DNA of 64,000 nt from Chinchilla lanigera (taxonomy: Eukaryota > Chordata > Mammalia > Rodentia > Chinchillidae): assembly GCF_000276665.1 (NCBI RefSeq), contig NW_004955427.1, positions 490,554-554,553 of the forward strand, read 5' to 3'. Under the pieces are notes generated by a model. That model saw nothing but the letters and a program-made list of their open reading frames with translations. It was not told the origin of the DNA and did not search any database. The position numbers and the translations under genes were made by a program. This document shows positions 1 to 12,420 of the stretch, in pieces. Positions within the stretch are counted from its first letter, which is position 1; each line of letters opens with the position of its first letter.

Positions 1-44
1 GGGGGGGGAATACAGAACACTGGGAAAATAACATGAAAAGAGAA

Positions 45-3000
45 GTCAACACATATCAGCAATAACCATTAATGTCAATGGCCTCAATTCCCAATCAAAA
101 GAAACAGACTAGCAGAGTGGATCAAGAAACAAAATCCAACAATATACTGTAAACAGGAAATGCATTTAACTCAAAAGGAAAATCACAGACTCAAAGTAAA
201 AGGATGGGAAACAATATCCATGCAACAGGAACCCAGAAAAACGCAGGAGTAGCTATTCTGATTGCAAACAATGTAAACTTCAACAATGATTAAAAGAGAC
301 AAAGAGGGTTACTACATTCTTTTCAGGGGAAAGCTGCAAAAGGAAGACATAAAAAAAATATCCATGCAGAAAATATAGAAGAACCCAATTATAGAAGGCA
401 AATTTTAACAGACATGAAAAAAAAAAAAAAGGAATAAGAATTTTAAAAGGGGATTTTAACACCCTAGTCACAAAGAGATAGATCAAGTAGACAAAAAATC
501 AGCAAAGAAACAACACAACTAAACCAAACCTGTGAATGAATGGACTTAGTAGATCTTTATAGAGCATTCCACACAACATTAGAATATACATTCTTCTCAG
601 GTGCACATGGGACATTCTCTGAAAGAGACCACACACTAGCACATAGAACATGCTTAAGTAAATGCAAAGGAACTGAAATTCTCCCACGTATATTATCAGA
701 CCACAGTTCAATGAAACTGGAAATAATAGAAGAAATCACAAAAGCTCCATAAACACATGGAAATTAAGTAACACCCTGCTGAACAACCAATGGGTCACAG
801 AAGCAATTAAAGTAGAAATTAAACACAATTTACAATCAAATGAAAATGTAGATACAAACTACTGCAACCCGTGAGATGTAATGAAAGCAGTCCTCAGGGG
901 GAAATTTATAGCAGTGCATTCCCATATTAGGAAAACAGAACAAGCACAAATAAATGAAACTGTGCTACACCTCAAACTTCTAGAAAAAGAAGAGCAAGTA
1001 AAGCCCAAAGCCCAAAGTAGGGAGGAAATTATAAATACCAGAGCAAAAATAAATGCAACTGACACTAAAAAAAAATACAAAGAATTAACAAATCGAAGAG
1101 TTGGTTCTTTGAAAAAATAAGTAAAATTGACAAACCCCTAGCCAATCTTACAAAAAACAGGACAGAAAAATACTGAAATCCATGCAATAAGGAATGAAAA
1201 GGGTGAAATCACTACAGATCCTGTAGAAGTTCAGAAGATCATCAATACCTACTTTGGAAACTTATACTCTCATCAGACAGAAAACACAGAAGAAATGGAC
1301 AGATTCCTAGATACATAAGAACTGACAAAACTGAATAAAGAAGATATACAATTCTTGAATAACCCAATATCACACAATGAAACTGAAAATGTAATAAAAA
1401 ATTACCAACAAAGAAAAGCTGAGGACTTGATGGGTTCACTGCTGAATTCTACAAGAAATTTAGAGAAGATTTAATGCCAATTCTCAAACTGTTTAATGAA
1501 ACAGAAAGGGAAGCAATTCTCCCCAACTCACTCCTGGAGAAAGTGAGTTACCCTGATGCAAAAAACCAGAGAAAGACCCAACCAAAAAAGAGAACTATAG
1601 GCCAGTCTCCCTAATGAACATAGATGCAAAAATTCTCAATAAAATATTAACTAATAGAATGCAGGAAATCATCAAGAAGATAATACAGCATGACAAAATG
1701 GGATTCATCCCAGGAATGCAGGGATGATTCAACACACACAAATCAATCAATGTAATACACTATATCAACAGAGCCAAAGATAAGAATCATGTGATCATCT
1801 CAATAGATGTAGAAAAAGCTTTTGATAAAGTCCAACACTTATTCATGATAAAAAGCCTACAGAAAACTGGAATAGATGACTTTACCTCAACCTGACAAAA
1901 GCCATCTATGACTAAACAACAGCCAACATCATACTAAATGGACAGAAACTGAAAGCTTTCCTTTAAAATCAGGAACAAGGATGTCCATTGTCACCACTCT
2001 TATTCAACACGGTTCTGGAAACACTAGCTAGAGCAATTAGACAAGAGAGAGAAATAAAGGGAATAAGGATAGCAAAGGAAGAAGTGAAATTATCATTATT
2101 TGCAGATGACATGATACTCCACCAAAGGACTCCCAGAATTAATAAACAATGCAGTAGCATTAGCAAACACTCAAAAATCAACAGAATTCCTAACACAAAC
2201 AATAAACACACTGAGAGAGAAATTAGGGAAAACGTACCTTCCACAAAAGCATCCAAAATGTTGAAATACTTGAAATCAATCTAACAAAGGAAATAAAAGT
2301 TCTACACAGTGAAAATTATAATACTCTGAAAAAAGAGATCAAAGAGGATTTCTAAAAATGGAAAGATATTCCTTGCTCATGGATCAGCAGAATCAACATT
2401 GTGAAAATGGCCATACTCTCAAAATTGTTATATATATATTCAATGCAATCATGAGCAAAACACCATTAGTATACCTAATATATCTAGAGAAAACATTCCT
2501 AAAATACATTTGGAGCCAGAAGAGACCCAAAATGGCAAAGGCAATGCAAGCAACTACAGCAAGAAAGGAGATATCAGAACCCTTGACTTGAAATTACACT
2601 ACAAAGCTACTGTGATAAAATCAGCATGGTATTGCAAAAAAAAAAAAAAAAAACAACAAAAACCTACCTGAAGATCAATGGAACAAACTAGAAGATGCAG
2701 CCACCACCACACATTTAGCTACCTTATCTTTGACAAAGGGGGCAAACAAGCTCACTGGAAGAAAGATAGCCTCTTTAATAAATGGTGCTGGAAAAACTGG
2801 CTCTCCACATGCAGAAGACTAGTACTAGACCCATGTCTATCACCATGTACTAAAGTAAAAATGGATCAGAGATCTAAATATTGAAACAGAAACACTAGAT
2901 CTACTGGAAGGGAAAGTAGGTGGAAATCTTGAAGAAACAGGATTAGGCAGAAAGTTCATGAACAAAAACCAAACTGTATTAGAAATACTTTAAAGAATCA

Positions 3001-3780
3001 ACAACTGGGATCTCATCTTACTAAAAAGTCTTTGCATATCAAAGGAAATCACCAACAGGGTGGGAAGAACACCCACAAACTGGAAAAAAATTTTGCCAAT
3101 TTTCCTTCCAACAAAGGACTTCTGTCTAGAACATATAAAGAACTGAAAACAAATCAGGTTACCAAACTTCAAAGACCAAATCCAAAAATAGGCATCTGAG
3201 ATGAATACACACTTCTCAGATGAAGAAATACAGATGGCAAATAAATACAGGAAAAAATGTTCAATGTCACCCGTCATTTGAGAAATGCAAATTAAAACAA
3301 CACTGAGATTCTATCCCCAGAAAGAATGGCTATCATCAAGAAATCAATAAAAAATGCTGGCAGGACTGTGAAAGGAAAATGGAACCCTTCTCCACTCTTC
3401 GTGGGAGTGTAGACTGGTACAACCATTGTGGAAATCAGTGTGGAGATTCCTCAAAAAATTAGGATCAGAGGTCCCATTCAATCCAGCTATTCACCTCCTG
3501 GATATTTTTCCAGAAGAACTGAAAACATCATACCACAGCGATATATGTGCACCCATGTTTATAGCAGCACAATTGGTAATAGCTAAATCTTGGAAATAAC
3601 GCAAATGTCCATCAACTGAGGAATGGATAAAAAAGATGTGGTAGTTTTCTACAATGGAGTATTATTCAGGCAAAAAGAAAGATAAAGTAGAGGCTTTCAT
3701 AAATAAAGGGATGCAACTTGCTAAGTGAAATAAATCAGACTCACATGTTTAGACATCGTATTGCCTTCCCTAGTGTAAGA
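45..3780 (+). pseudogene. L1-A ORF2 (endonuclease/reverse transcriptase), degenerate
   Basis: In intact L1, ORF2p nicks target DNA with an APE-like endonuclease and reverse-transcribes the L1 RNA in place. Recognisable pieces in shifting frames are the N-terminal endonuclease strand near 70-170 (TINVNGLNS-like), the stretch [15 protein letters not shown] at about 2000-2045, the RT core LFADDMI at about 2096-2116, and later thumb sequence. The catalytic Asp pair survives, but frameshifts and stops elsewhere split the reading frame into pieces under 100 residues. It is a dead copy. The stop is placed near 3780 by alignment with L1-B. Confidence 0.88.
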
Positions 3781-4533
3781 ACCTGGAAGAGTAAATAAAA
3801 TCTGAAAACCTTAATAGATATTGTGACAGGGAAAGAAACTGCTCAAACTGGAGATAACTGGGATGAGAGAAAGGAGAAAAAAACCAGAAAGAAAAAAAAT
3901 AGCTATATTTATATACACAGGATAGCTAAGATACTTGTAATACTAGTTTGTACAGGTTTATTGACATGAACAAGCAACTTTTAACTTTTTTTGATCAGTC
4001 TTACAGGCCTATATTTGGTAATCTGGACAACTACTTTAAGGATAAGAATATGCAATGTAACAACTATTGTTGATTTCTTCTCACCTTGTTTGAAATTCTG
4101 TATAATTTTCATTGTTTTTAGATTATTTTGTTAATGACTATGTTTGTGTTACTCTGCTTTTGATATTTTCTCTTCAAAATTAAAGAAAAAAATATATGTA
4201 TATACATTGATAGCTGGGATAAGTACGTTGCTGATGTCTGGTTTTGTTGAAAGGAAGAGTTGATGCTTCAGTTTTTTTGATTTTCTTGCTCTTGACCAAT
4301 TTTGCATGCTTATATCTGGTATTCAGAACAACTGGTTAGAAGACAACAACAGCACAATATAACAGCTATTGCTGAGTTCCTACCATCTTATCTGATAAAG
4401 CTCTGTTTCGCTTCAAATGTGTTTTTTATTACTTGTCATTGTCTTTAATTGTTTGATCAATGTTACATTCTTGCATTTGGTAACCTGAGCAATTTCACTG
4501 AACATAACAATATGTACTAAAACAACCAATGTT

Positions 4534-4671
4534 GCCGGGCTGGTGGCGCATGCCTGTAATCCCAGCACTTGGGAGGCTGAGGCAGGAGGATCACTGTGAG
4601 TTCAAGACCAGCCTGAACTGCAGAGTGAGAAACTGTCTCAAAAAGACAGAAAAAAACAACAACAAAAAAAA
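4534..4671 (+). mobile_element. B1-type SINE, short form
   Basis: 7SL-derived SINE with the usual body (tgcctgtaatcccagcac, then gaggctgaggcaggagg) and an A-rich tail. It is flanked by a 10-bp target duplication: aaccaatgtt at 4524-4533 and aaccaacgtt at 4672-4681. It carries one copy of the 'caagaccagcctg' module, not two (compare 20013-20170). It lies inside the L1-A 3' UTR and so is younger than that L1. Confidence 0.92.
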
Positions 4672-4796
4672 AACCAACGTTAATTCCTATCATCTTGTTT
4701 TGAAATCCTGTATTGTTTTTATATTGTTTTGGTTTTTTTGTTTTCATTTTTTTTTTAGTCTTTAAAATAAAGAGAATACAAAAAAACAATAAAAAT

Positions 4797-4905
4797 ACAG
4801 AATTTTAAAATAAGACAGGAAATTAACAATAATTATTATATTGCATATTGTTATCTTCAAAGTAGTTTCTTGGACTATCAGTTAATGGTTTCTGATTGAA
4901 TTTAA
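4797..4905 (-). mobile_element. Inverted L1 3' UTR fragment
   Basis: The reverse complement matches the L1 3' UTR phrase seen near 4021-4080 in L1-A and at 11640-11710 in L1-B (ctactttgaagataa, then a version of 'aacaactattgttgattt'). It abuts the tail of L1-A, so two L1 3' ends meet tail to tail. The outer boundary is approximate. Confidence 0.65.
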
Positions 4906-5695
4906 AAAGCTCAGCCATTTCGGCACTCACTACTCACCACAGTTGAACCAGCTAAATTTGCTCCGAGGTGTAATTTATGCTTAATTAGAAAATTTCATAC
5001 TATAGGAAGGGAGGCCTAAGTATGTGTGTTTGTTCTAATTTAAAAAAATAAAGATTACTTATAAATTACTGTATCAGAAATGAGAAAATATTGGGGAAAA
5101 AGACAACGTATACCTAAAAAGTCCTCTTCCTTTATTTGTTGTAAAGTGCTCTAAGTAAGCAGCTTCCCAGAGTGTGCAGAAATATGTAGTCTGGCTTTTG
5201 TAATTTATATCATCAGTAATGCTGCTCTATGGGTATGTGGTATCTTTGCTCAACTGCTACACAGGATGTGTGATAAGGCTGATCTTGCTGCTAAATTCTC
5301 CTGACATCATTATTGTGCTCTCTTAGATCTAGCTCTTATTCCTACAGTAAATATCTGGCAATAACCTGTATAAACTATAATTTTATTAAGAGAAACTTAT
5401 ATACAGGGTAATGTACTCAGGATCAACTAACATTTACCAAGCACCAGATACTACACTAGGTACTTTGCTCTCCTCTTTACATATTTAAAGTGGTGAGTAT
5501 ATCTTACATTTTTCTTAGAAAACTTGCAACACTATCTAAGGAAAGAGAGTTCCTAGTTTGACATCGGAAAAAATTTTCTCAGATGTAAATATTTAGTGCC
5601 TTCTAAGAGATAATGTGGAGGAGACTCAACTGCCTTAAGTAATAAAACATGCAGTTAGGCCATAAGGAATACACAGAGAACTAAGTCAAACCTAG
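4906..5695. other. Intron 3 sequence with no gene seen
   Basis: AT-rich unique-looking DNA between two L1 copies, lying in DCBLD2 intron 3. A stretch near 5420-5500 (accaagcaccagatactacactagg) resembles an old MIR-type SINE on the minus strand. No exon-like reading frame flanked by splice sites was seen. Confidence 0.5.
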
Positions 5696-5719
5696 AAATT
5701 CCCATACATGAAAAAATAA

Positions 5720-6204
5720 ATATGATGCATGCCCGGACCTCCCTCCTGGAGGTCACAGAAAGAGGCAGTCTGTGGCCACCACAACAGCAGCCTAGCTCTG
5801 GCCACTGCGCATGCCCCAAGCTGCCTGGAGACACGAATGAGGTGGTCCATGCTTACCCTGCAGCTCATGTCTGGGCTCCGCCTGTGCCCTGAACTGCCTG
5901 GGGACACAAGACCAAGTGGTCCGTGATCACACCACCAGTGCAGCCTGCCTCTGGGTCATACGTGTGCCGTGAGCTGCTAGGGGACACTGGATCAGACTGT
6001 ACATGAATGGTGGACATCATGGTTTGCATCTGAGACCTGGGAGAACTAGGTACACTTCACCATCAGCTGGAAGACCCCAGAATAAGCAGCGCATCTTAGT
6101 GGAACACTGAGGAGCAAGCCTGACCACCAGGAAAACCAGGGACGCTAGCGACCTTTGCTGAGCTGTGAGGGAAGAGAGAGACTCAGTGCGCTGGCTCACC
6201 AAAC
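5720..6204 (+). promoter_or_regulatory. L1-B 5' UTR with degenerate tandem monomers
   Basis: GC-richer than the rest of the element. Three diverged units repeat the order 'tg(c)cc(c/t/g)(t)gaactgcctggggacac ... ggtccatg': anchors ctgcctgg at 5821, ctgcctgg at 5894 and ctgctagg at 5974, so the spacing is 73-80 bp. Mouse and rat L1 promoters are known to be built of tandem monomers (longer, about 200 bp). Promoter activity here is inferred only. Confidence 0.6.
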
Positions 6205-7296
6205 ATGACAAGACGAAGGACTAAAACGCAATCCCAGAACTCCACCCCACTCAGAACAAGTCCAAGAAACACTGACATAGGAGAACTTGGTAAACACACA
6301 GAGGAAATTGTTGAAATGAATGCAATGGAAGTAAACAAACAACCCCATGAGGCCATAAAAGACATCAGATCAGAAATAATCTCTCAGGCAAAAAATGAAA
6401 TAACTATAATGAAAGAATTGCTCAGCACATCTATCTATCTATCTATATATAGATATATATATGTATATGAAGTAGATGACATAGGAAACTGATGTAAACA
6501 GATGATGAACAATATAGGAATGAACTAGAATGCATGAAATAGATTCAAAGAGATATCCAAGAAATTAAACCTTCCATTGAAAGCTGACAAAACCACTTGA
6601 ATGAAGCCAAAGATAGAATTTCAGACCTTGAAGACAGCATGGAAGCTAGTGATCCTGAAAGAAAGGATGTCTTAAAATCAACAAGGAACCAGGAAAAATC
6701 AATTCAACATCGCCAAGACTAGGTAAAGAGAAATAGTGTACGACTAACAGGGGTCGATGAAACAGCAGGAGGCAACACACATGGCATAAAAAGAGTATTT
6801 GCAGAACTAGCAGCAGAAAATTTTCCAAGAATGGAGAAAGATTCTGATGTACAGATAATTGAGGCACATAGAAATTCAACTAGTTATAAAAAAGTAAGAC
6901 TACACCCAGGCATATAATAATTAAGATCCCAGATATCCAGCAAAAGAACTGAATATTAAAAGCTGCTAGAGAAAAGAAACAGATCATCTATAAAAGAAAG
7001 CCCATCATAATCACAGTAGACTTCTCAACACAAACCACTCAATTGAGAAGAGCTTGAAGGTAAGTATTACAGGTCCTGAGACACAACAGCTTGCAACCAA
7101 GATTGATGTATCTTGCAAAATGTCCTTGAAATTAAATGGAGAAATGAAATATTTCCATGACAAAGAACTGAAGAACTTCATGAGTGCCAAAACAAGCATA
7201 CAAAGTGTACTAAAACATATTCTAGACACAGAAAAAAATGATGACAATTTCAAGAACAACAATAGAAAGGAACCCTCAAGCAGAGCAAGCAATTAA
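6205..7296 (+). pseudogene. L1-B ORF1 (RNA-binding protein), broken
   Basis: L1 ORF1p is a trimeric coiled-coil RNA chaperone that packages L1 RNA. The ATG at 6205 opens with MTRRRTKTQSQNS, a basic N-terminus matching L1-D (MTKRRSKMQSQPN). A coiled-coil-like stretch follows, with an insertion of ATCT/AT repeats at 6428-6470, after which the frame is lost. The RRM region (about 6730-6890) and C-terminal domain (about 6900-7060) are present with stops. The last piece, 7054-7296, is open and ends ...SSRASN. It cannot yield full-length ORF1p. Confidence 0.88.
6428..6470 (+). repeat. ATCT / AT microsatellite inside L1-B ORF1
   Basis: About four to five ATCT units followed by TATA-rich repeats. 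The other L1 ORF1 copies (L1-D near 29440) lack this block, so it expanded after insertion. Confidence 0.9.
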
Positions 7297-7336
7297 ACAG
7301 GTAGAAAAAGTAGGAAACCAACAGCAAGTAAATAAC

Positions 7337-10300
7337 ATGACAATGATAAGCAAACATGTATCAGTTATAACTATAAATGTAAATGCCCTCAACTCACCTG
7401 TCAAAAGAAAGACTGGAAAAGTGGATTAAGAAACAATCTAACAATATACTGTATACAAGAAACACATTTAACTCAAAAAAGAAATCTACAGACTGAAAGT
7501 CAAAGAATGGAAAACAATTCTCCATGCAATGGGAACCCAGAAAAAAGCGGAGTATCTACTATGTTTGCAGACAATGTAAACTTCAAACTGAAAACAATCA
7601 AGAGATAAAGAAATCAATACATACTTTGAGGGGAAAACTGCAAGGGGATGAGATAACAATCATAAACACGTATGCACCAAATGTGAGAGCACAAAACTAT
7701 GTAAGACAAATCTTAAAAGACATGAAATCCCAAATAATTAATAACACTATTGTAATAGAGGACCTCAACACCCCTTTGACACAAAAGAATAGCTCAACTA
7801 GATGAAAAAAAATCACCAAAGAAACAGATCTGAACCAAAGCTGGAAACAAATGGACTCAGCAGATGTCTACAGACTGTTCTACCCCACAACATCAGAATA
7901 CACAATTTTCTCAGCTGCACATGGGACATTCTCTAAAACAGACCACATTCTAGCCCACAGAACACACCTAATTAAATGGAAAGAACTGAAATTATTCCAT
8001 GCATATTATCTGACCACAGTGTAATGAAATTGGAAATTAACGAGAAAAGGAACTCCAAGAACTCCAGAAACACTTAAATAACAACCTCCTGAACAACCAA
8101 TGGGTCACAGAAGAAATTGAAGAAAAAATTTAAAAATACCTACAATCACATGAAAATATAAATACAACTTACCAGAATCTGTGGGATACAATGAAAGCAG
8201 TCCTCAAAGGGAAATTTATAGTGATGAACTCACACATAAGGAAAACAGAAAGAGAAGAAATAAATAGCCTAATGCTGCACCTCAAACTTTTAGCAAAAGA
8301 AGAAGTCAAGACTGAAGCCCAAAGAAGGGAGGAGATTATAAAGATCAGGGCAGAAATTAATGGAATTCAGATGAAGAAAACATCACAAAAAGTAAATGAA
8401 TCAAAGAATTGGTTCTTTGAAAGAATAAAATTGATAAACCCCTAGCCAATCTTATCAAAAAAAGAAAGGGAAAAACTCAACTTAATGCAGTAAGGAATGA
8501 AAAGGATGAAATCACTACAGATCCTACAGAAATTCAAAAGATCATTAATACCTACTTGAAAAATTTTTACTCCCACAGGACAGAAAAGTCAGAAGAAATG
8601 GACATTGCTAGATATGTATGAATTACTAAAGTTGAATCAAGAAGATATAAAAATCCCAAAAAGCCCAGTATCAACTAATGAGATTGAAAACGTCATTAAA
8701 AACTTACCAACAAAGAAAAGCCCAGCCCTGAAGGATTCACAGCAGAATTTTATAAGAAATTCATAGAGGACTGAATACCAACACTCCTCAAACTCTTCAA
8801 TAAAATTGTAAAGGAAGCAATTCTCCCTAACTCATATCTGGAGGCAGGAATTATACTGATAGCAAAACCAGAGAAAGATCCAACCAAGAAAGACAACTAC
8901 AGACCAATCAGGGCTGGGGGTTTAGCTCAGCAGCACAGCACCTGCCTGGCAAGCGCAAGGTAGTGAGTTCGATTCCCGGTACCAGAAAAAAAAACCAAAA
9001 AAAAAAAAGAGAACTACAGACCAATCTTGCTCATGAACAGAGATGCAAAGATACTCAATAAAATACTAGCAAACAGAATGCAGCAAATCATCAAGAAAAA
9101 ATACACCACAACCAAGTTTGACTCATCCCAGGAATGCAGGGGTGGTTCAATATACACAAATCAATAAATTTTATACACCATATCAAAGGGGCCAAAGACA
9201 AAAACCACACGATCATCTCAATAGATGCAGAAAAAGATTCTGACAAAGTCCAACATGCACTCATGATAAAAGAAACCCTACAGAAAATAGGAAAAGATGG
9301 TCTTTACCTCAATCTGATCAAAGCCATCTATGACAATCCAACAGCCAACATCATACTAAACAGACAAAAACTAAAAGCTTTCACTTTAAAATCAGGAACA
9401 AGACAAGGATGTCCACTGTCACCACTCCTATTCAACATAGAAGCATTTAGAAGCATTAGCCAGAGCAATTAGACAAGAGAAAGAAATAAAAGGAATAAAA
9501 ATAGTATAGGAAGAAGAAAAATTATCACTACCTGCAGATGACATGATAGTCTACATGGAAGACCCCAAAAATTTTACCAGAAGACTCCTTCAATTAATCA
9601 ACAAATTCAGTAGCATCACTGGATACAAAGTCAACACTCAAAAATCAATAGCATTCCTATACACAAACAACAAACAGATTGAGAGAGAAATTAAGGAAAC
9701 CATACCTTTCACAATAGCATCCAAGAAATTGAAATATTTAGGAATCAATCTAAGAAGTAAAATATCCACTCAATGAAAACTACAGTACTCTGAAGAAAGA
9801 GATAGAAGAGAATTTCAGTAAATGGAAAAATATCCCTTGCTCATGGATAGGAAGAATCAACATTGGTCATACTAACAAAATTGTCATACTAACAAAATGG
9901 TCATACTAACAAAATTGTACACATTCAATGCAATTCTCATTAAAATACTATTAGCATACCTACAGATCTAGAGAAAACATGCCTTAAATTCATCTGGAAG
10001 CAGATGAACCAAAAACAATCCTGGGTAACAAAGACAAGTCAGGTGGCATTGCAATCCCTGACCTGAAATTATACTACAAATCTACGTAATAAAATCGACA
10101 TGGTACTGGCTAAAAAACTGACCTAAGGATCAATGGAACAGACTGGAAGAAACAGCCACAACTACAAACACACTCAGCCACCTAATCTTTGACAAAGGGG
10201 TCAAATAAGCTCACTGGAAGAACAATAGGCTCTTTGATAAATGGTGCTGGAAAAACTGGCTTGCCACTTCCTGAAGACTGAAAATAGATCCAAGGTTATC

Positions 10301-11255
10301 ACCACACACCAAACTAAAGTCAAACTGGATCAGAGATCTCAATATTAAAACAGAAACACTAATCTACTGGAAGAGAAAGTAGGTAAAAATCTTGAAGACA
10401 TACAGGTAGACAGAGAATTCATGAACAAAAACCAAACTGCATGGGAAATACTTCAGAGAATCAACAACTGGGATCTCATCCTACTGAAAAGTTTTTGCAC
10501 ATCTAAAGAAATCACAAGCAGAGTAAAAAGAAAACCCACAAATTGGGAAAAAATTTTAGCTGACTGTCACTCAGTCAATGGTCTTCTATGTAGAACATAT
10601 AAAGAGTTAAAAAACATTAACCCCCGCCAAATTCAAAGACCCAATCCAAATATGGGCAGCTGAGACGAATGCACACTTCTCAGATAAAGAAATACAAATG
10701 GCAAGTAAATACATGAGAAAATGCTCAACATCATTAGTCATTTGAGAAATGCAAATTAACACAACACTGAGATTACATCTCACCCCAGTAAGAATGGCTA
10801 ACATTAATAAGTCAACCAATAAGAAATACTGGTGAGGCTGTGGAGAAATAGGAACTCTTCTCCACTGCTGGTGGGAATGCAGACTGGTGAAACCACTGTG
10901 GAAATCAGTATGGAGATTCCTCAGCAAACTGGGTCTAGAAGTCCTATTCAACACAGCTATTCCCCTTTTGCATATTCTCCCAGAAGATCTGAAAGCATCA
11001 TATCACAATGATATATGTGCACCCATGTTTTTATTAGTCCAATTTGTAATAGCTAAATCGTGGAAGCCACCCAAATGTCCATCCACTGAAGAATTGATAA
11101 AAAAATTGTATTTTTATCTACTGGAATATTACTCAGCTATAAGGAAAGATAAAGTCGAGGCTTTTACAGGTAAATGGTCACAACTAGAGACCATACTCAT
11201 AAGTGAAATAAATCAGACCCACATGTATAAGCATTATATTGTCTCCTTGGTGTAG
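7337..11255 (+). pseudogene. L1-B ORF2, broken and SINE-interrupted
   Basis: Endonuclease start near 7365 (ITINVNALNSPVKRK), RT region from about 9050 ([21 protein letters not shown] near 9170-9230; [13 protein letters not shown] near 9400), and a C-terminal Cys-type region near 10857-10950 ([17 protein letters not shown]). The catalytic box reads PADD instead of FADD at 9531-9542. An ID SINE at 8910-9011 splits the frame. Several frameshifts and stops make it non-coding. The stop at 11253-11255 follows SLV. Confidence 0.9.
8910..9011 (+). mobile_element. ID SINE (tRNA-Ala-like) in L1-B ORF2
   Basis: Body starts gggctgggggtttagctcag with a pol III A box (tagctcagcag), a B box (gttcgattcc), the GGTACC end and an A tail. 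A perfect 15-bp duplication, aactacagaccaatc, flanks it at 8895-8909 and 9012-9026, the mark of L1-driven insertion. It is younger than the host L1. Confidence 0.96.
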
Positions 11256-11900
11256 GAACCTGAAAGACTAGGTGAAACTCAAAACGTACAATAGATGATA
11301 GGAAAGGGAAAGAAACTGCTCAAAGGAAGGAGCGACTGGGATGAGGGAAAGAAGAAAAAAGAAAGAAGGCCAAATATAAATATATATCTGAATAGCTGCA
11401 ATGATTATTGCTGATGTCTGATGGTGAAATGAAATGAACAGTCAATATTTACAATTTTTTATGCTCTGATCGATTTTGCATGCTTCCGTCTGGTGGTCTG
11501 AGAAACTGATCTAACGTAACAACATGCAGTGGAATTACAATGGTGAACTCCTACCATCTTGTCTAGTGTTTTTTTATTTTATCGAAGAATTATTTTCTTA
11601 TTCTCTTTAATGGTTTGAGCAATCTTTTATTCTTGCATCTGGTAATCTGAGCAATGTAGTTGAGGATAGCGATACATAATGTAACAACCACTGTTGATTT
11701 GTATTAATTTATCTTGAGAACCTATATCACTTTGAATGTTCTTGCTTTGATTTGTTAATGTTTGTGATACTGGTATGCTGCTACTGTTCTATTTCTTTTG
11801 TTTGTTTCTCATTTACTACTCCCTTTAAAATAAAAAAAACGAAAATGGTAAACTATGGATAATAAACCTTACATTGATATTCTACCTCTTAAAGTGCAGA

Positions 11901-12008
11901 TTTTTTTTTTTTTTTTTTTTTTTGGTTTTTCTCCGTACCGGGAACCGAACTCACGACCTTTCGCTTGCCAGGCAGGCGCTTTTGCCGCTGAGCTAAATCC
12001 CCAGCCCC
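11901..12008 (-). mobile_element. ID SINE
   Basis: Reverse-oriented ID: a 5' poly-T run, ggttttt, then the reverse complement of the body ending ccccagcccc. The target duplication aagtgcaga(ttttt) is at 11892-11900 and 12009-12022. It sits 270 bp downstream (in gene sense) of DCBLD2 exon 3. Confidence 0.95.
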
Positions 12009-12282
12009 AAGTGCAGATTTTTAAGACTTTTTATAGCTTATGTTTCAGTCTTATAAGGTGAAAAGTTAGTATTTTTCTATGAAGAAGATGCATATGAGTT
12101 TTATATAAAAGTTAGTACACCTATTTTTGGAACTCAAACTGATGTAGCTGTTAGATTTGTATATGTCTTATTAACTGTTTTTCTGCTGTATTCTAATTTC
12201 CAATGAAAGGTTTATGAAAACACCATGTCATTTTTGTCAAAAACTGCAAAATGTAGAAGCCATTTCATAAGATGAAAATTAC

Positions 12283-12420
12283 CTTGTTTATTTATAACTG
12301 AGTATGCAGCCAAAAATCCTCGTCCAGAATTATGGATCCCACTCATGAACAGCACTGTAATTTCATTATTTTTTGATTCAATTGAATGGTTCACTTGTAA
12401 CCCCAGACCACAGTATTTAC
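12283..12420 (-). CDS. DCBLD2: DCBLD2 exon 3 (second half of CUB domain)
   Basis: A 138-nt internal exon read on the minus strand. The acceptor AG precedes position 12420, and the donor GT follows 12283 (CAAG|GTAATT). Both ends are phase 1, so it joins exon 2 in frame. It encodes [19 protein letters not shown], then [10 protein letters not shown] and [14 protein letters not shown], the C-terminal part of the CUB domain including its fourth cysteine. DCBLD2 (ESDN/CLCP1) is a single-pass membrane protein with CUB, LCCL and F5/8C domains that modulates growth-factor receptor signalling. The identity rests on remembered family sequence and is strong. Later exons would lie beyond position 1. No frameshift or stop was seen, and the purine/AT-rich flanks look intronic. 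Confidence 0.9.

Larger units (their letters stand above)
1..4796 (+). mobile_element. L1-A: LINE-1, ORF2 plus 3' UTR, cut by window edge
   Basis: A LINE-1 retrotransposon entered just upstream of ORF2. Order seen: endonuclease region from about 60, reverse transcriptase with an FADD motif at 2099-2110, C-terminal region to about 3780, then an AT-rich 3' UTR ending in an A-rich tail near 4760-4796. The 3' UTR holds degenerate repeats of a phrase around 'tttggtaatctg', also present in L1-B at 11460-11700. ORF2 is broken by many stops and frameshifts, so it cannot mobilise itself. A B1 SINE sits in the 3' UTR. Whether ORF1 lies to the left cannot be seen. Confidence 0.93.
5700..11850 (+). mobile_element. 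L1-B: nearly full-length LINE-1
   Basis: The most complete L1 here: a 5' UTR with tandem monomers (about 5720-6204), ORF1 (6205-7296), a short inter-ORF spacer, ORF2 (about 7337-11255), a 3' UTR and an A-rich end (taaaataaaaaaaacg near 11828-11843). Both ORFs are broken: ORF1 by an expanded microsatellite and stops, ORF2 by frameshifts and an ID SINE. It lies in DCBLD2 intron 3, antisense to the gene. Length is close to the usual 6-7 kb for rodent L1. Confidence 0.93.
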
